This document shows positions 9,106-17,317 of a stretch of 64,000 nucleotides of DNA, piece by piece. This DNA comes from Tropicimonas marinistellae (GTDB lineage: Bacteria > Pseudomonadota > Alphaproteobacteria > Rhodobacterales > Rhodobacteraceae). Below the pieces are notes generated by a model. That model saw only the letters and a program-made list of their open reading frames with translations. It made no database searches and was not told where the DNA came from. Position 1 is the stretch's first letter; every line of letters starts with the position of its first letter. The stretch is taken from positions 248,001-312,000 of the forward strand of contig NZ_LNCI01000006.1 in assembly GCF_001509585.1 (NCBI RefSeq), written 5' to 3'. A program made the position numbers and the translations under genes.

Positions 9106-9669
9106 TCAGGCGCGTTCGGCGTATTCCATCGTCTCGGTGTTGACGACGATATCCTCGTCCTGCCCCACGAAGGGCGGCACCATGACCTTGACGCCATTGT
9201 CGAGCAGCGCCGGCTTGAAGGAATTGGCCGCGGTCTGCCCCTTCACCACCGGTTCGGTCTCCACGACCTTGCAGGTGACCTTCTGCGGCAGCGTCGCGTT
9301 CAGTGCCTCGTGCTCGTAATACTCGATCTGGATCGTCATCCCGTCCTGCAGGAACGGACGCCGCTCGCCGAGGATCTCGGACGGGAGTTCGATCTGCTCG
9401 AATGTATCGTTGTCCATGAAGACGAGCATCCCGTCGTTCTCGTAGAGGAACTGCTGGTCCTTCTGTTCCAGGCGCACACGCTCCACCTTGTCGGCGCTGC
9501 GGAAGCGCTCGTTCAGCTTCGAGCCGTTGCGCAGATTGCGCAGTTCGACCTGCGCGAAGGCGCCGCCCTTGCCGGGCTTCACGTGGTCCACTTTCACGGC
9601 AGCCCAGAGCCCATCGTTGTGCTCCAGAACGTTTCCGGGGCGGATTTCGTTTCCGTTGATTTTCGGCAT
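9106..9669 (-). CDS. efp: elongation factor P
   Basis: A 187-residue, full-length EF-P with the three-domain beta-barrel pattern (KOW-like N-terminus [16 protein letters not shown], then OB domains). EF-P binds between the P and E sites and rescues ribosomes stalled on polyproline. The tip loop reads KPGKGGAF, with Lys at the position modified in EpmA-type bacteria; I see no epmA or epmB here. The start ATG at 9669 faces the divergent DUF6280 gene across a 213-base region. Confidence 0.97.
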   Translation of the reverse strand: MPKINGNEIRPGNVLEHNDGLWAAVKVDHVKPGKGGAFAQVELRNLRNGSKLNERFRSADKVERVRLEQKDQQFLYENDGMLVFMDNDTFEQIELPSEILGERRPFLQDGMTIQIEYYEHEALNATLPQKVTCKVVETEPVVKGQTAANSFKPALLDNGVKVMVPPFVGQDEDIVVNTETMEYAERA

Positions 9670-9882
9670 GAAGTGAACCTTGCGGCGCTTGAACCAATTT
9701 TGCCGGTCTCTATATCTTGGTGATCGAAGGCTGACAAGCCGACGAGATATGGCCCGGCAGATGCGAAAGCTATGCACATTCTGCATATGAGCCATTCCGA
9801 AACGGAAATACCGAATCGCCGCAAAAACGTCATATTCGGCGGCATGCCGAAAAGACAAGAGCAAGAATAAAAGGACGACGAG

Positions 9883-10203
9883 ATGACTGATTTCGTTGAC
9901 GGCACGGCTTTCAACTACGAACAGGGTCAGAGAGCGCGCAAGCTCTTTGCCGCTGTCGTTTTGGCCGCGCTTGATGACGCCATCGCCGATGACAAGAAAT
10001 ACGGCAATGGTCCCGAACAAATCGCCCGCTGGGCGCGATCGCGCGACGGGCGCGAAGTACTGAGTTGCGCAGGCATCGACCCCAACGAGCGCGTTGTGTC
10101 GGGGCTCATGCAGTTCGTGTCGAACGGCGTGCGGACCTCCGTTGCACTGTCCCGTGAAGAAAGCGAGCGCCGCCAGGCCGCGGAACACGCAGAAGCAGCC
10201 TGA
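9883..10203 (+). CDS. DUF6280 family protein
   Basis: A 106-residue soluble protein matching, from memory, the DUF6280 family that is nearly universal in Rhodobacterales and of unknown function. A GGACGACGAG stretch gives a good ribosome site. The 5' leader contains an inverted repeat (TTCGGC/GCCGAA, 9835-9851), which could be a regulatory hairpin or operator. A strong intrinsic terminator follows at 10248-10280, so the gene is probably monocistronic. Conserved runs such as [18 protein letters not shown] are predicted helical. Confidence 0.85.
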   Translation: MTDFVDGTAFNYEQGQRARKLFAAVVLAALDDAIADDKKYGNGPEQIARWARSRDGREVLSCAGIDPNERVVSGLMQFVSNGVRTSVALSREESERRQAAEHAEAA

Positions 10204-10247
10204 CAAGGCAGCCTGTCCGCTATTGGCGGGCCGGCACGTAGCAGACG

Positions 10248-10280
10248 AAAAAGGGTGCGCAGTTCCGGCGCACCCTTTTT
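10248..10280 (+). terminator. intrinsic terminator of the DUF6280 gene
   Basis: A 13-base perfect inverted repeat (AAAAAGGGTGCGC / GCGCACCCTTTTT) with a 7-base loop ending in a T run, 45 bases after the DUF6280 stop. Because of the A/T tails it could work in both directions. Confidence 0.9.
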
Positions 10281-10589
10281 CGTGTTCATCTTGTGCGATG
10301 GGCTCATTGCCGGTCGGAGCGTGGGCGACAACAGCCCTTTAGACGCACGACAGGCTCGCTCAGGTCACCACGGCACGCCTGCGCCACGGCGACCGGACGC
10401 AGCTCGACGGCCCACCCCGGGCAACGTCCTGCCCCTTGTGACATCATGGAAATCGGGCGAGATGTGACGCGGCCGTTGCAGCGCCGCTGAAACGTTTCGC
10501 GTTCCACGCATGAGATCGCGTGTCGCCAAACGGGTTCAATGCCCCGATCTGAGTCAGAGCATGGTGGTTCGAGGTTAGGGTGAAACGCT
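10281..10589. other. gene-free stretch
   Basis: About 309 bases between the terminator and the 3' end of the PopZ-like gene. The only structure I see is a short inverted repeat (AGAGC/GCTCT, about 10556-10592) around a TTCGAGGTTAGGGTGAAACG core next to the stop codon of the PopZ-like gene. It may be the terminator or an extragenic repeat. No credible ORF. Confidence 0.4.
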
Positions 10590-11936
10590 CTAGTCGTAGT
10601 CCCGCATGGAAAGCGCGCGATGGATTTCCCTGCGCACGAGCTTCCGGACGTTCCGCGTGATACGTTCGCCCAGCTCGCCCTGCAGCTCCCGGTGAACGCA
10701 TTCCGACACCAACTCGGTGAGTTGCGCCATGTCAATCTGCGCGCCGTCTTCAATGAACAGGTTTTCTCCCGTTGGGGAGGGGTGGTCGCTTTCAAGCGAG
10801 CCGTCGTCCCGCTGCCCGTCTGGCACGTGCATGTTCTCGCCCAACCCGGCAAGCCGGGCCTCCGCCGAGATATGCCGAAACATGGGTTCGCCGGTGCCGG
10901 CATCGTCGACCGCTTCCTCCGGCGATTGCACGTCCCTGTCTGGTACCGGGAGTTCCTCGGGCATTGCCACGACGTTCGCAGCGTGGTGGCTGTCTGCGTC
11001 CGCCTGCGCGGCGACGTCGGCATCATCTACCGAAGCATCGGGTTCATCTTCGTCGGGCGCCACAAGGGCCGCCTCGCTGTCTGCCGGAACATCCTGGAGA
11101 TGGTCACCGGACTCGGCGTCACCGCCGAATCTGAACCCGGCGCGCGGGACCTTCCGCACGAAGACCGGAGTCTCGTCGACGTCCGCATCGTCGTCCGCCG
11201 CGCTCTCCGCTGCGAACGGCGTGTCCTCACGCGTATCTGGCGCCGCAAAAGAAAAGCCGGGGCGCTCCGCTTCCATCGCTCTGCGCCGGTTCTCGACGGC
11301 TGCGCGCACGAAACTCGGAACTTCCGGCGTGGCATTCGCGGTGTCGGCCGCATCCGTGACGCCATCCTCGGCCGGCGCATCCGTATCGGGCGCCGCCAGC
11401 GCCTCGGCCGGCGCAGCTTCCGGCATGCGCGGCGCGTCCTCATCGGGGTCGTCGGCGTCCAACCGTCCGCTGTCGCTCGCCGCGTCCGCGAACCACCGGT
11501 CCGCCTCGGTTTCTCCCGGGGCCTCGTCCAAGGCATCGTGCGCTGGCGCATCGTCGGAAAACTCGGCTTCCTCCCCAACACGCAGCGACGGGGTCAGAAT
11601 AAGCGCGGGCTCACTACTCGGTTTCGCTTTCGCAACGGGGACAGGATCCTCCTCGCGCGGGACCGCCGCTGTGGGCACCTCCGCTGCGGGCACCTCGGCG
11701 TCGGGCGTTTCCAACTCCGGATCGCCCCCGAAACCGGGCTCGTCCTCTTCACCGAAATCGGTCTCGTCGTAGGTTGCGTCGTCGGAAAAATCGAGATCGT
11801 CGCCCACGTCCGGCTCGTCGTCCGGCGCGCCCGTTGATCGCGGCTCGGCAGGGCCATCCGCGGAATCGCCCTGAACGAGCCGTCGGATGGACAGCAGAAC
11901 ATCTTCGATTTCTGCGTTGGCAACTGGTTCCGACAT
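10590..11936 (-). CDS. PopZ-like acidic disordered protein
   Basis: A 448-residue protein with a short N-terminal helix (EIEDVLLSIRRLVQ, about 9-22), a very long Asp/Glu/Pro/Ala-rich low-complexity middle and a C-terminal helical block ending in VRKLVRREIHRAL. This two-end architecture resembles the polar organiser PopZ/DUF2497 of alphaproteobacteria, which self-assembles through its C-terminus and binds partners through the N-terminal helix. The middle is longer than in Caulobacter PopZ (about 177 residues in total). It is followed downstream by a gene-free stretch rather than by valS, the neighbour I would expect. Assignment is by pattern, not by strong identity. Confidence 0.7.
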   Translation of the reverse strand: MSEPVANAEIEDVLLSIRRLVQGDSADGPAEPRSTGAPDDEPDVGDDLDFSDDATYDETDFGEEDEPGFGGDPELETPDAEVPAAEVPTAAVPREEDPVPVAKAKPSSEPALILTPSLRVGEEAEFSDDAPAHDALDEAPGETEADRWFADAASDSGRLDADDPDEDAPRMPEAAPAEALAAPDTDAPAEDGVTDAADTANATPEVPSFVRAAVENRRRAMEAERPGFSFAAPDTREDTPFAAESAADDDADVDETPVFVRKVPRAGFRFGGDAESGDHLQDVPADSEAALVAPDEDEPDASVDDADVAAQADADSHHAANVVAMPEELPVPDRDVQSPEEAVDDAGTGEPMFRHISAEARLAGLGENMHVPDGQRDDGSLESDHPSPTGENLFIEDGAQIDMAQLTELVSECVHRELQGELGERITRNVRKLVRREIHRALSMRDYD

Positions 11937-12059
11937 CAGATCTCCCGCCCTTAGTTTCGCCCGACGGCCTCCGCGAGGGCCATCGGAGTACAACATGGCC
12001 GTGCCCCGACTTGTAAAGGTGGGCATCCGTACCGGAACGCGTTAACGGCGATCACCCGC

Positions 12060-13460
12060 CTATTGTTTGCCCAGTCTCCGCAAAACCCGGTCGAGCTGCT
12101 GGCCGCGCGGCGAAAGCCGGGCTGGCGAGTGCTTGACGGCATTGTAGTAGCCAGCGGGATCATACGTCTGAATTCCGAGGTTCAGATGGTCGACGGTCAG
12201 AAGACCCATTGCAGAAAGAAGTGAATAAACCGCTACGTACTGCGTCGCGATCGCATCAATTCTCGCGGCCCGGGCGTCCAGCAGTTCCTGCTCCGCGTCG
12301 AGAACGTCCAGCGTCGTCCGCGCGCCGAGCGTCGCTTCTTCCCGCGTCCCGTCGAAGGCGATCTGCGCCGCTTCGATCTGAAGCTCGGTGGCGCGGATCT
12401 GCGCCTTCGCGACCTCGAGGTTGGCCCAGGCATTCGCAACCTGCTCCTCGATGCCGAGCGTCGTCTGCAACAGGTTCGCACGTGTGGAATCCCGGCGCGA
12501 AATGGCCTGACGCTCCAGCGCGGCGAGCCGGCCGCCACCGTAGATCGGCTGCGACAGCCGCATCCCCAGCGAGTGCTCCTCGTCGTCGTAAAGCTCGTCG
12601 GTGCCGGTCAGCGACGTGATGGTCGCCGACACGGTCGGCAGATAGGCCCCTTTCGCGACCTTCATGCCGATCTCGGCGACGGTCACCTCGCGTTGCGCCT
12701 GACGGATATCCGGGTGCGTGCGAACGGCGACATTCGCCGCCTCCTGAACTGTCGCCGCCGTGGCGGGAAGGCCACCGGGCGTTTCCAGGTCTCCGGGGTA
12801 CCGGCCCACGGCGGTCCGGAAATTCTCCCGGGAAATCGTGTAGTCGCCGCGCGCGGCTTCAAGAAGGCTCACGGCAGCGGCCAGGCGGCTGTCGGCCAGG
12901 GCAACGTCGGTCCGTGTCACCTCCCCGACTTCAAACCGGTCCTCGGTCGCCTGCTTTTCCTGCGTCAGCACGCGCACGTTGTTTTCGCGCAGGTTGACGA
13001 AGGCTTGCGCCCGCAACACGCCGAAATACGCCGCGACGGCCTGCAGCAGCACGTTCTGCTCCAGCGATCTCAGCGCCTCGCGCGTGGCCAGGACCGTTTC
13101 CTTCTCGGCATCGACGCTGAGGCGATTGCGGCCGCCCGCATAAAGCGTGATGTCGGCCTGCAACGCGAAGGTCGCGCTGAGGTTGTCCGTGGCGCCGAGC
13201 GTTCCGAACTGGTTCGGATGCGTGCCACCGAAATCCGTGATGAAATCAAGGGTCGGAAGCAGGGCGGAGAAGGCAATCGCCACCTCGTCGTCCGCCACCC
13301 GCAACAGAGCCCGGTTCTGCTCCAGAAGATTGGAGTTCCGATAGGCATCGATCAGGGCATCCGCCAAGGTCTCCGCCATCGCCCCAACCGGCATGAGCGC
13401 CGCAACCGCGGTCGCCGCACCGAAGAAATTGCGCCGAAGGCGCTTGCCGATAATACTCAC
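12060..13460 (-). CDS. tolC: TolC family outer membrane efflux protein
   Basis: A 466-residue outer-membrane channel component for type I secretion and efflux. The N-terminus has a basic stretch and a hydrophobic segment ending AMA-ET, a signal peptide cleaved near residue 28. The two repeated helical OEP domains follow, with family segments such as LVSDAL-like ETLADALIDAYRNS at the start and ALGARTTLDVLDAEQEL near the end. I chose the GTG at 13460 because a GGGAG site precedes it and no ATG fits better. It lies 61 bases after pcm on the same strand, a neighbour relation seen across Rhodobacterales. The RTX protein encoded at 41.6 kb could be among its cargoes. Confidence 0.92.
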   Translation of the reverse strand: MSIIGKRLRRNFFGAATAVAALMPVGAMAETLADALIDAYRNSNLLEQNRALLRVADDEVAIAFSALLPTLDFITDFGGTHPNQFGTLGATDNLSATFALQADITLYAGGRNRLSVDAEKETVLATREALRSLEQNVLLQAVAAYFGVLRAQAFVNLRENNVRVLTQEKQATEDRFEVGEVTRTDVALADSRLAAAVSLLEAARGDYTISRENFRTAVGRYPGDLETPGGLPATAATVQEAANVAVRTHPDIRQAQREVTVAEIGMKVAKGAYLPTVSATITSLTGTDELYDDEEHSLGMRLSQPIYGGGRLAALERQAISRRDSTRANLLQTTLGIEEQVANAWANLEVAKAQIRATELQIEAAQIAFDGTREEATLGARTTLDVLDAEQELLDARAARIDAIATQYVAVYSLLSAMGLLTVDHLNLGIQTYDPAGYYNAVKHSPARLSPRGQQLDRVLRRLGKQ

Positions 13461-13521
13461 GCGAACTGCTCCCTCTCGAAGGCCTGCCTTTTGTTGCACT
13501 ATAACAGGGTCGATTCGCCGT

Positions 13522-14175
13522 TTACAGCGTGAATGCCTGTTCGGCCTCAAAGCCGGGCAGAACTGGTGCACCTGCGTTAAATGCGAAACGCCAGTTAACG
13601 ACACCGTCTATCTTGTACCCAATCTTTACGGCACCACATTCACTATCCATGAAGAGGCAGGCAATACGTCCGCCTTCTTTCAATTGATCGGAAAACGCCT
13701 GTGGCAGCTCCGCAACAGCGCCTTGAATCATGATCACGTCGTAGGGTCCGTGCTGTGCCGCACCCTCGTTCAGGGCACCGCGAATAACGGCAGCGTTGTC
13801 AACATCCTGCGCGGCGAGTGTCGTTTCCGCTTCCTCGGCGAGGTCAGGATCCTCCTCCAGCGCAACCACCGCTTCCGCCAGGCGCGCGGCAACAGCAGTC
13901 GCGTAGCCGAGGCCGGCGGCGACGTCGAGCACCAGGTCGTTCGGGCCGATGTTCAGCGCATCGAGCATCTTCGCCAGCGTCCGCGGTTCCAGCACCACGC
14001 GGCGATTGCCCAGAGACACGTTCTGACCGGCATAGGCCGCATCCCGGCGATTGTCCGGCACGTAAAGCTCGCGCGGCACGTCAAGCATCGCTTCGATAAT
14101 CGGATACTTGGTTACGTCGGACGGCCGGATTTGCGTATCGACCATCATTGTTCGCAGGGAAGTGAAAGCGCTCAT
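13522..14175 (-). CDS. pcm: protein-L-isoaspartate O-methyltransferase family protein
   Basis: A 217-residue SAM-dependent methyltransferase of the PCMT family. The SAM-binding motif I reads LVLDVAAGLGYATA (about 98-111), followed by an acidic strand end (VALEEDPDL) and a post-I motif. The family methylates isoaspartyl residues in damaged proteins, but the Rhodobacterales version beside tolC is divergent and may have another target. The start is at 14175. A minus-strand terminator lies upstream at 14288-14328, so it probably has its own promoter in the 110 bases between. Confidence 0.85.
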   Translation of the reverse strand: MSAFTSLRTMMVDTQIRPSDVTKYPIIEAMLDVPRELYVPDNRRDAAYAGQNVSLGNRRVVLEPRTLAKMLDALNIGPNDLVLDVAAGLGYATAVAARLAEAVVALEEDPDLAEEAETTLAAQDVDNAAVIRGALNEGAAQHGPYDVIMIQGAVAELPQAFSDQLKEGGRIACLFMDSECGAVKIGYKIDGVVNWRFAFNAGAPVLPGFEAEQAFTL

Positions 14176-14709
14176 GGATAACCTCTGTCGACCCGGAAGC
14201 CTCGTGATCGTGTCGCACAATCACCTGAGCGAGGCAACATGCAGGCACGCCGCATCACCTTGGCCATGTGCCGGGTTCTATGTGGTGAAAAAAGGTGGGC
14301 GACAGGCCATCCCCATGAGCCTGCCGCCCGTTGCGCCCTGGGAGCGCAACACTTGCACGTGAGTGGTGCTATCGTTCGGGCGTCCTCTCTGGGGAGGTTC
14401 ACCCGGCTGTCCGGCGGCCGAAACGAGAAAGACCGGCCGGTTTGGCAACCGGACGAACACGAGGGCGTATCGGGAGGTCGGTGGGCGCCAGCCCCGTCGA
14501 CATCGTGACTCGGGGGTGCGCGCCACGCATTTTCCTTCAACGCTGCCAGAGTGGGTCGTGTCCGTCTCTGCCATCAGCAAGAGGGATATAGCGACCGGGC
14601 GCACATCTAATCAGTCCCGTAGGCACGTGACGCGTACGTCATCCTGCGCGTGGCCAAACCATTCGACGAGTTGTATTGGCCGGTGACGACGTCGTGAACC
14701 CCGCGCCGC
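14176..14709. other. long intergenic region with terminator, possible sRNA
   Basis: 534 bases between pcm and the luxR-type gene. The clear element is a minus-strand terminator at 14288-14328. The 380 bases between it and the luxR stop contain several short ORFs with atypical composition, none credible. The segment could be an unusually long 3' region of the luxR transcript or a separate small RNA gene. Confidence 0.4.
14288..14328 (-). terminator. intrinsic terminator on minus strand
   Basis: Read on the minus strand, the arms GGCGGCAGGC and GCCTGTCGCC form an imperfect 10-bp stem over an 11-base loop, followed by CACC and a run of six T. It would stop transcripts coming from the luxR side before pcm. 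Confidence 0.7.
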
Positions 14710-15438
14710 CTAGGCGGCTTCGAGCAGACCGAGACCGAAGCCTTTCACCGCTGCCGTCGTGCGGTCGTTGACACCCAGCTTCCTGAATATCCGGCGGACA
14801 TGGGTGTCGACCGTGTGAGCGGAGATACCAAGAATATCGGCGATCACGGAATTGGACTTGCCACGCGCAATCCATGCCAGGACCTCGAGTTCGCGGTCCG
14901 TCATGCCAAAGCTCGTGTCTTCCTCTTGAACGGTAACCATGCGGCAATAGGCCAGATGCGCCGCTTGCGCCACGAGTTGCAACTCCCGCAACGCTGTCGG
15001 ACTCAGACGCGGTGTGTCTGGAACGAAGCCGAGGTTCACCGTCCCGTTCCGTCCGCCCGGACCGAACAGCTGAAGAACGACGCCATCCCCGGAAATCTCT
15101 TCGCGCACGATCTTGAGAAATCGCCGTTCTTCATCCGACAGGTTCGCCACCCGGCTCACATCGGACCAGTAGAACGGTTCGGTTGTCGCGAGCGCGATCT
15201 CGGCAATCGGATTGTTGCGGAAGAGCTCTTCGGATTCGAACTTCCGGACAAAACGCTCCGGAAACCCGTCGTGAAAGATCGTCGGCCGGTCTTCCGATTC
15301 ATAGTCGGCAAGGAAATGGCGGTAGCTCACACGTTGCGCGCCACGTTGCCTGAAAAACGACAGAACCGTGCGCCAGAGCGTGTCCGGATCTGCAATATAC
15401 CGAATTCGCTCGATAAATTCACGACAATCACTCTGCAT
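14710..15438 (-). CDS. LuxR family regulator with autoinducer-binding domain, solo
   Basis: A 242-residue regulator: an N-terminal autoinducer-binding-like domain (about 20-160) and a C-terminal GerE helix-turn-helix (about 175-235, LTDRELEVLAWIARGK-like). Aligning spacing with TraR, the ligand-contacting Trp57, Tyr61 and Asp70 correspond to Phe63, Phe67 and Asn76, while Pro71 and Trp85 are kept (Pro77, Trp91). The protein may therefore sense something other than a normal acyl-homoserine lactone. No luxI is in the window. The start is supported by GGAGAGGAG. It is followed on the same strand by the long region described above. Confidence 0.9.
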   Translation of the reverse strand: MQSDCREFIERIRYIADPDTLWRTVLSFFRQRGAQRVSYRHFLADYESEDRPTIFHDGFPERFVRKFESEELFRNNPIAEIALATTEPFYWSDVSRVANLSDEERRFLKIVREEISGDGVVLQLFGPGGRNGTVNLGFVPDTPRLSPTALRELQLVAQAAHLAYCRMVTVQEEDTSFGMTDRELEVLAWIARGKSNSVIADILGISAHTVDTHVRRIFRKLGVNDRTTAAVKGFGLGLLEAA

Positions 15439-15479
15439 TCCGACTCCTCTCCGAGATCCCTCTCACCCGTCGGAATGGC

Positions 15480-16049
15480 TCAATCGTCCATGACGAGTCG
15501 CTCTTCCATACCGTTACGCACACGATAAACCACGCCCTGCCGATCCTCCAACTCCGCCATGGCCGCGGTATCGCACCCAAGCAAGGCACCGCGCAACAGC
15601 TGCGAGGTCACGCCATGCGTCACGACGATGCAGGAGGCCGTTTGTTCCGCGAGCCAGCCAGCCAGCCGCGTCTGCATAGCCTCCAGCGTTTCGCCGCCCG
15701 GTGCCGCGAATTTCCACAGAAACGGGTGCGGATCGTCCGTCGCGCCGGGCCAGGCGCGTTCGATTTCACGCATCGTACGCCCCTGCCAGGCCCCCATGGC
15801 AACCTCGCACAGACGGTCGTCGAGAGTGCAGACTGATCCCGGCAGGGCGAGCGCGGCCGTTTCGGTCGCACGTCCGCTCGGGCTCGATTGAACGGGCAGC
15901 CCCTGCGCACCCGCGGCGCGCAGGATCGCCCCCTGCCGGACGGCCTGTTCCCGCCCCCGCGCCGTCAGCGCGGAATCGAGATGCCCTTGCATCCGCCCCT
16001 CAACGTTCCAGACGGTCTCGCCATGCCGCAATATGAAAAACTCGGCCAT
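15480..16049 (-). CDS. histidine phosphatase family protein
   Basis: A 189-residue phosphoglycerate-mutase-like phosphatase. The catalytic RHGET motif is at residues 8-12 and the second conserved His is in VVTHGVTSQLLRG; a Glu region (LCEVAMGAWQG) acts as the acid. The substrate may be a phosphorylated metabolite, and members of this family include alpha-ribazole phosphatase and broad-specificity phosphatases. It lies 42 bases upstream of luxR on the same strand and just downstream of tRNA-Val. Confidence 0.9.
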   Translation of the reverse strand: MAEFFILRHGETVWNVEGRMQGHLDSALTARGREQAVRQGAILRAAGAQGLPVQSSPSGRATETAALALPGSVCTLDDRLCEVAMGAWQGRTMREIERAWPGATDDPHPFLWKFAAPGGETLEAMQTRLAGWLAEQTASCIVVTHGVTSQLLRGALLGCDTAAMAELEDRQGVVYRVRNGMEERLVMDD

Positions 16050-16070
16050 GCCACGCCAACTGATGGGAAA

Positions 16071-16145
16071 TGGTGGGTGATGAGGGATTTGAACCCCCGA
16101 CATCTTCGATGTGAACGAAGCGCTCTACCACTGAGCTAATCACCC
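16071..16145 (-). tRNA. tRNA-Val (CAC)
   Basis: A complete 75-base cloverleaf on the minus strand with CCA encoded. The acceptor pairs GGGTGAT with ATCACCC, the D arm is GCTC/GAGC, the anticodon stem CTTCG/CGAAG surrounds the loop TTCACAT with anticodon CAC, and the T arm contains GTTCAAAT. It reads GUG codons. Confidence 0.97.
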
Positions 16146-16263
16146 GGTGGCGTGCCTCATAACGCCGGGCGGTTTGGTTCGCAAGGGGGGATTGCGGCAG
16201 GGCCGGCACAGGTCCACGCGATCGGCGCCTGTGCCGGACAGGACGCCTCCCGCGCAGGCCCGT

Positions 16264-17196
16264 TCAATCGAAAGTCACCGGACGTTTGTGTTTCCGATCC
16301 ACGTTCAGCGTGAACACGTCCGGCCGCGCGTAATGGCCCGTAACGTCGAACTTGCGGCGCGATGCGGCGGCCGCGGCGACATCGATTTCGGCCCACAGAA
16401 GCCCTTTTTCCTTTCGCATCGGGCCGGCTGCCACACCTCCGAACGGGCGGTACACAACGGCGTCGCCGGGGTTTACCCAGTCCTCGTCGGCGCCGAACAG
16501 CTCGTCCCGGTACGGAAGCCCGTCGGGAACGTCGGATGCCTGCAGCGATGTTGCGCACCCCACGACCCAGCAGCCACCCTCCCGCGCGATGTGCTGCATC
16601 GTGGCCAGCCATGTATCGCCGCTGTCCCATGTTGGCGCGGCGTAGATATCGATGTTCTGGGCATAGAGCCCGCAGCGGGCAAGCGGCATGTAGTTCTCCC
16701 AGCAGATCAACGTGCCGATGCGCCCGACGGCGGTTTCCACGACGTTCAGCCCCGAGCCGTCGCCAAACCCCCAAACCATCCGTTCCGGGTTCGTCGGCAT
16801 GAGCTTGCGGTGGTTGTTGGCAAGGCGTCCGTCCGCATCGATGATCGCGCAGCTGTTGAAGAGCGTGCTGCCCGAGACGGCGCCGTCCCGCTCCTGGTAC
16901 CCCACCACGAGCACCACGCCATGCTCCCGCGCCGCCTGCCGGAGAGGCGCAAGGCCGTCTTTCGACAGGTCCACCGAATTGGCGAGCGACAGCGCGAAAA
17001 GCTCGTCCGTGGCCCCCATGCCCGCGCCGGGCTTGAGCCGCCAGACATAGGTGGGATAGCCCGGAATCCAAACCTCCGGAAAGACCACGAGACCGGCCCC
17101 CGCGGCAGCGGCCTCCGCCACGATTTCGACCGCGCGCTCCATGGTCCGTTCCAGATCCAGGTACACCGGCGGGTATTGAACGACCGCAACTTTCAT
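16264..17196 (-). CDS. nitrilase/carbon-nitrogen hydrolase
   Basis: A 310-residue member of the nitrilase superfamily. The catalytic triad is visible: Glu in FPEVWIPGYPTYVW, Lys in HRKLMPTNPERMVWG and Cys in LICWENYMPLAR. These flanks match true nitrilases (branch 1) better than amidases, so the likely reaction is hydrolysis of an organic nitrile to acid and ammonia; the substrate is unknown. The start is preceded by AAGGGAC. It follows the lon terminator and lies upstream of the tRNA on the same strand, probably as a single-gene unit. Confidence 0.9.
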   Translation of the reverse strand: MKVAVVQYPPVYLDLERTMERAVEIVAEAAAAGAGLVVFPEVWIPGYPTYVWRLKPGAGMGATDELFALSLANSVDLSKDGLAPLRQAAREHGVVLVVGYQERDGAVSGSTLFNSCAIIDADGRLANNHRKLMPTNPERMVWGFGDGSGLNVVETAVGRIGTLICWENYMPLARCGLYAQNIDIYAAPTWDSGDTWLATMQHIAREGGCWVVGCATSLQASDVPDGLPYRDELFGADEDWVNPGDAVVYRPFGGVAAGPMRKEKGLLWAEIDVAAAAASRRKFDVTGHYARPDVFTLNVDRKHKRPVTFD

Positions 17197-17273
17197 TCTT
17201 TTGTCCCTTCGTGTCCCGCCACACCAATGTGACGTTTCAAAGCCTGACACGACTCCGGGGCAGCACAAAAGAA

Positions 17274-17299
17274 AAAGGCGCCCGACGAGGGGCGCCTTT
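17274..17299 (-). terminator. intrinsic terminator of lon
   Basis: A 10-bp perfect stem (AAAGGCGCCC / GGGCGCCTTT) with a 6-base loop, followed on the minus strand by further T residues, 18 bases after the lon stop. Confidence 0.88.
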
Positions 17300-17317
17300 C
17301 GATCGGTCCAAACGGCC

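Noticed and set aside
14278-14604. 108-codon minus-strand frame between luxR and pcm
   Set aside because: It runs through the terminator hairpin and has no recognisable composition.
14710-15438. Quorum-sensing pair with a luxI synthase
   Set aside because: No acyl-homoserine-lactone synthase frame is visible on either side; only the regulator is present.
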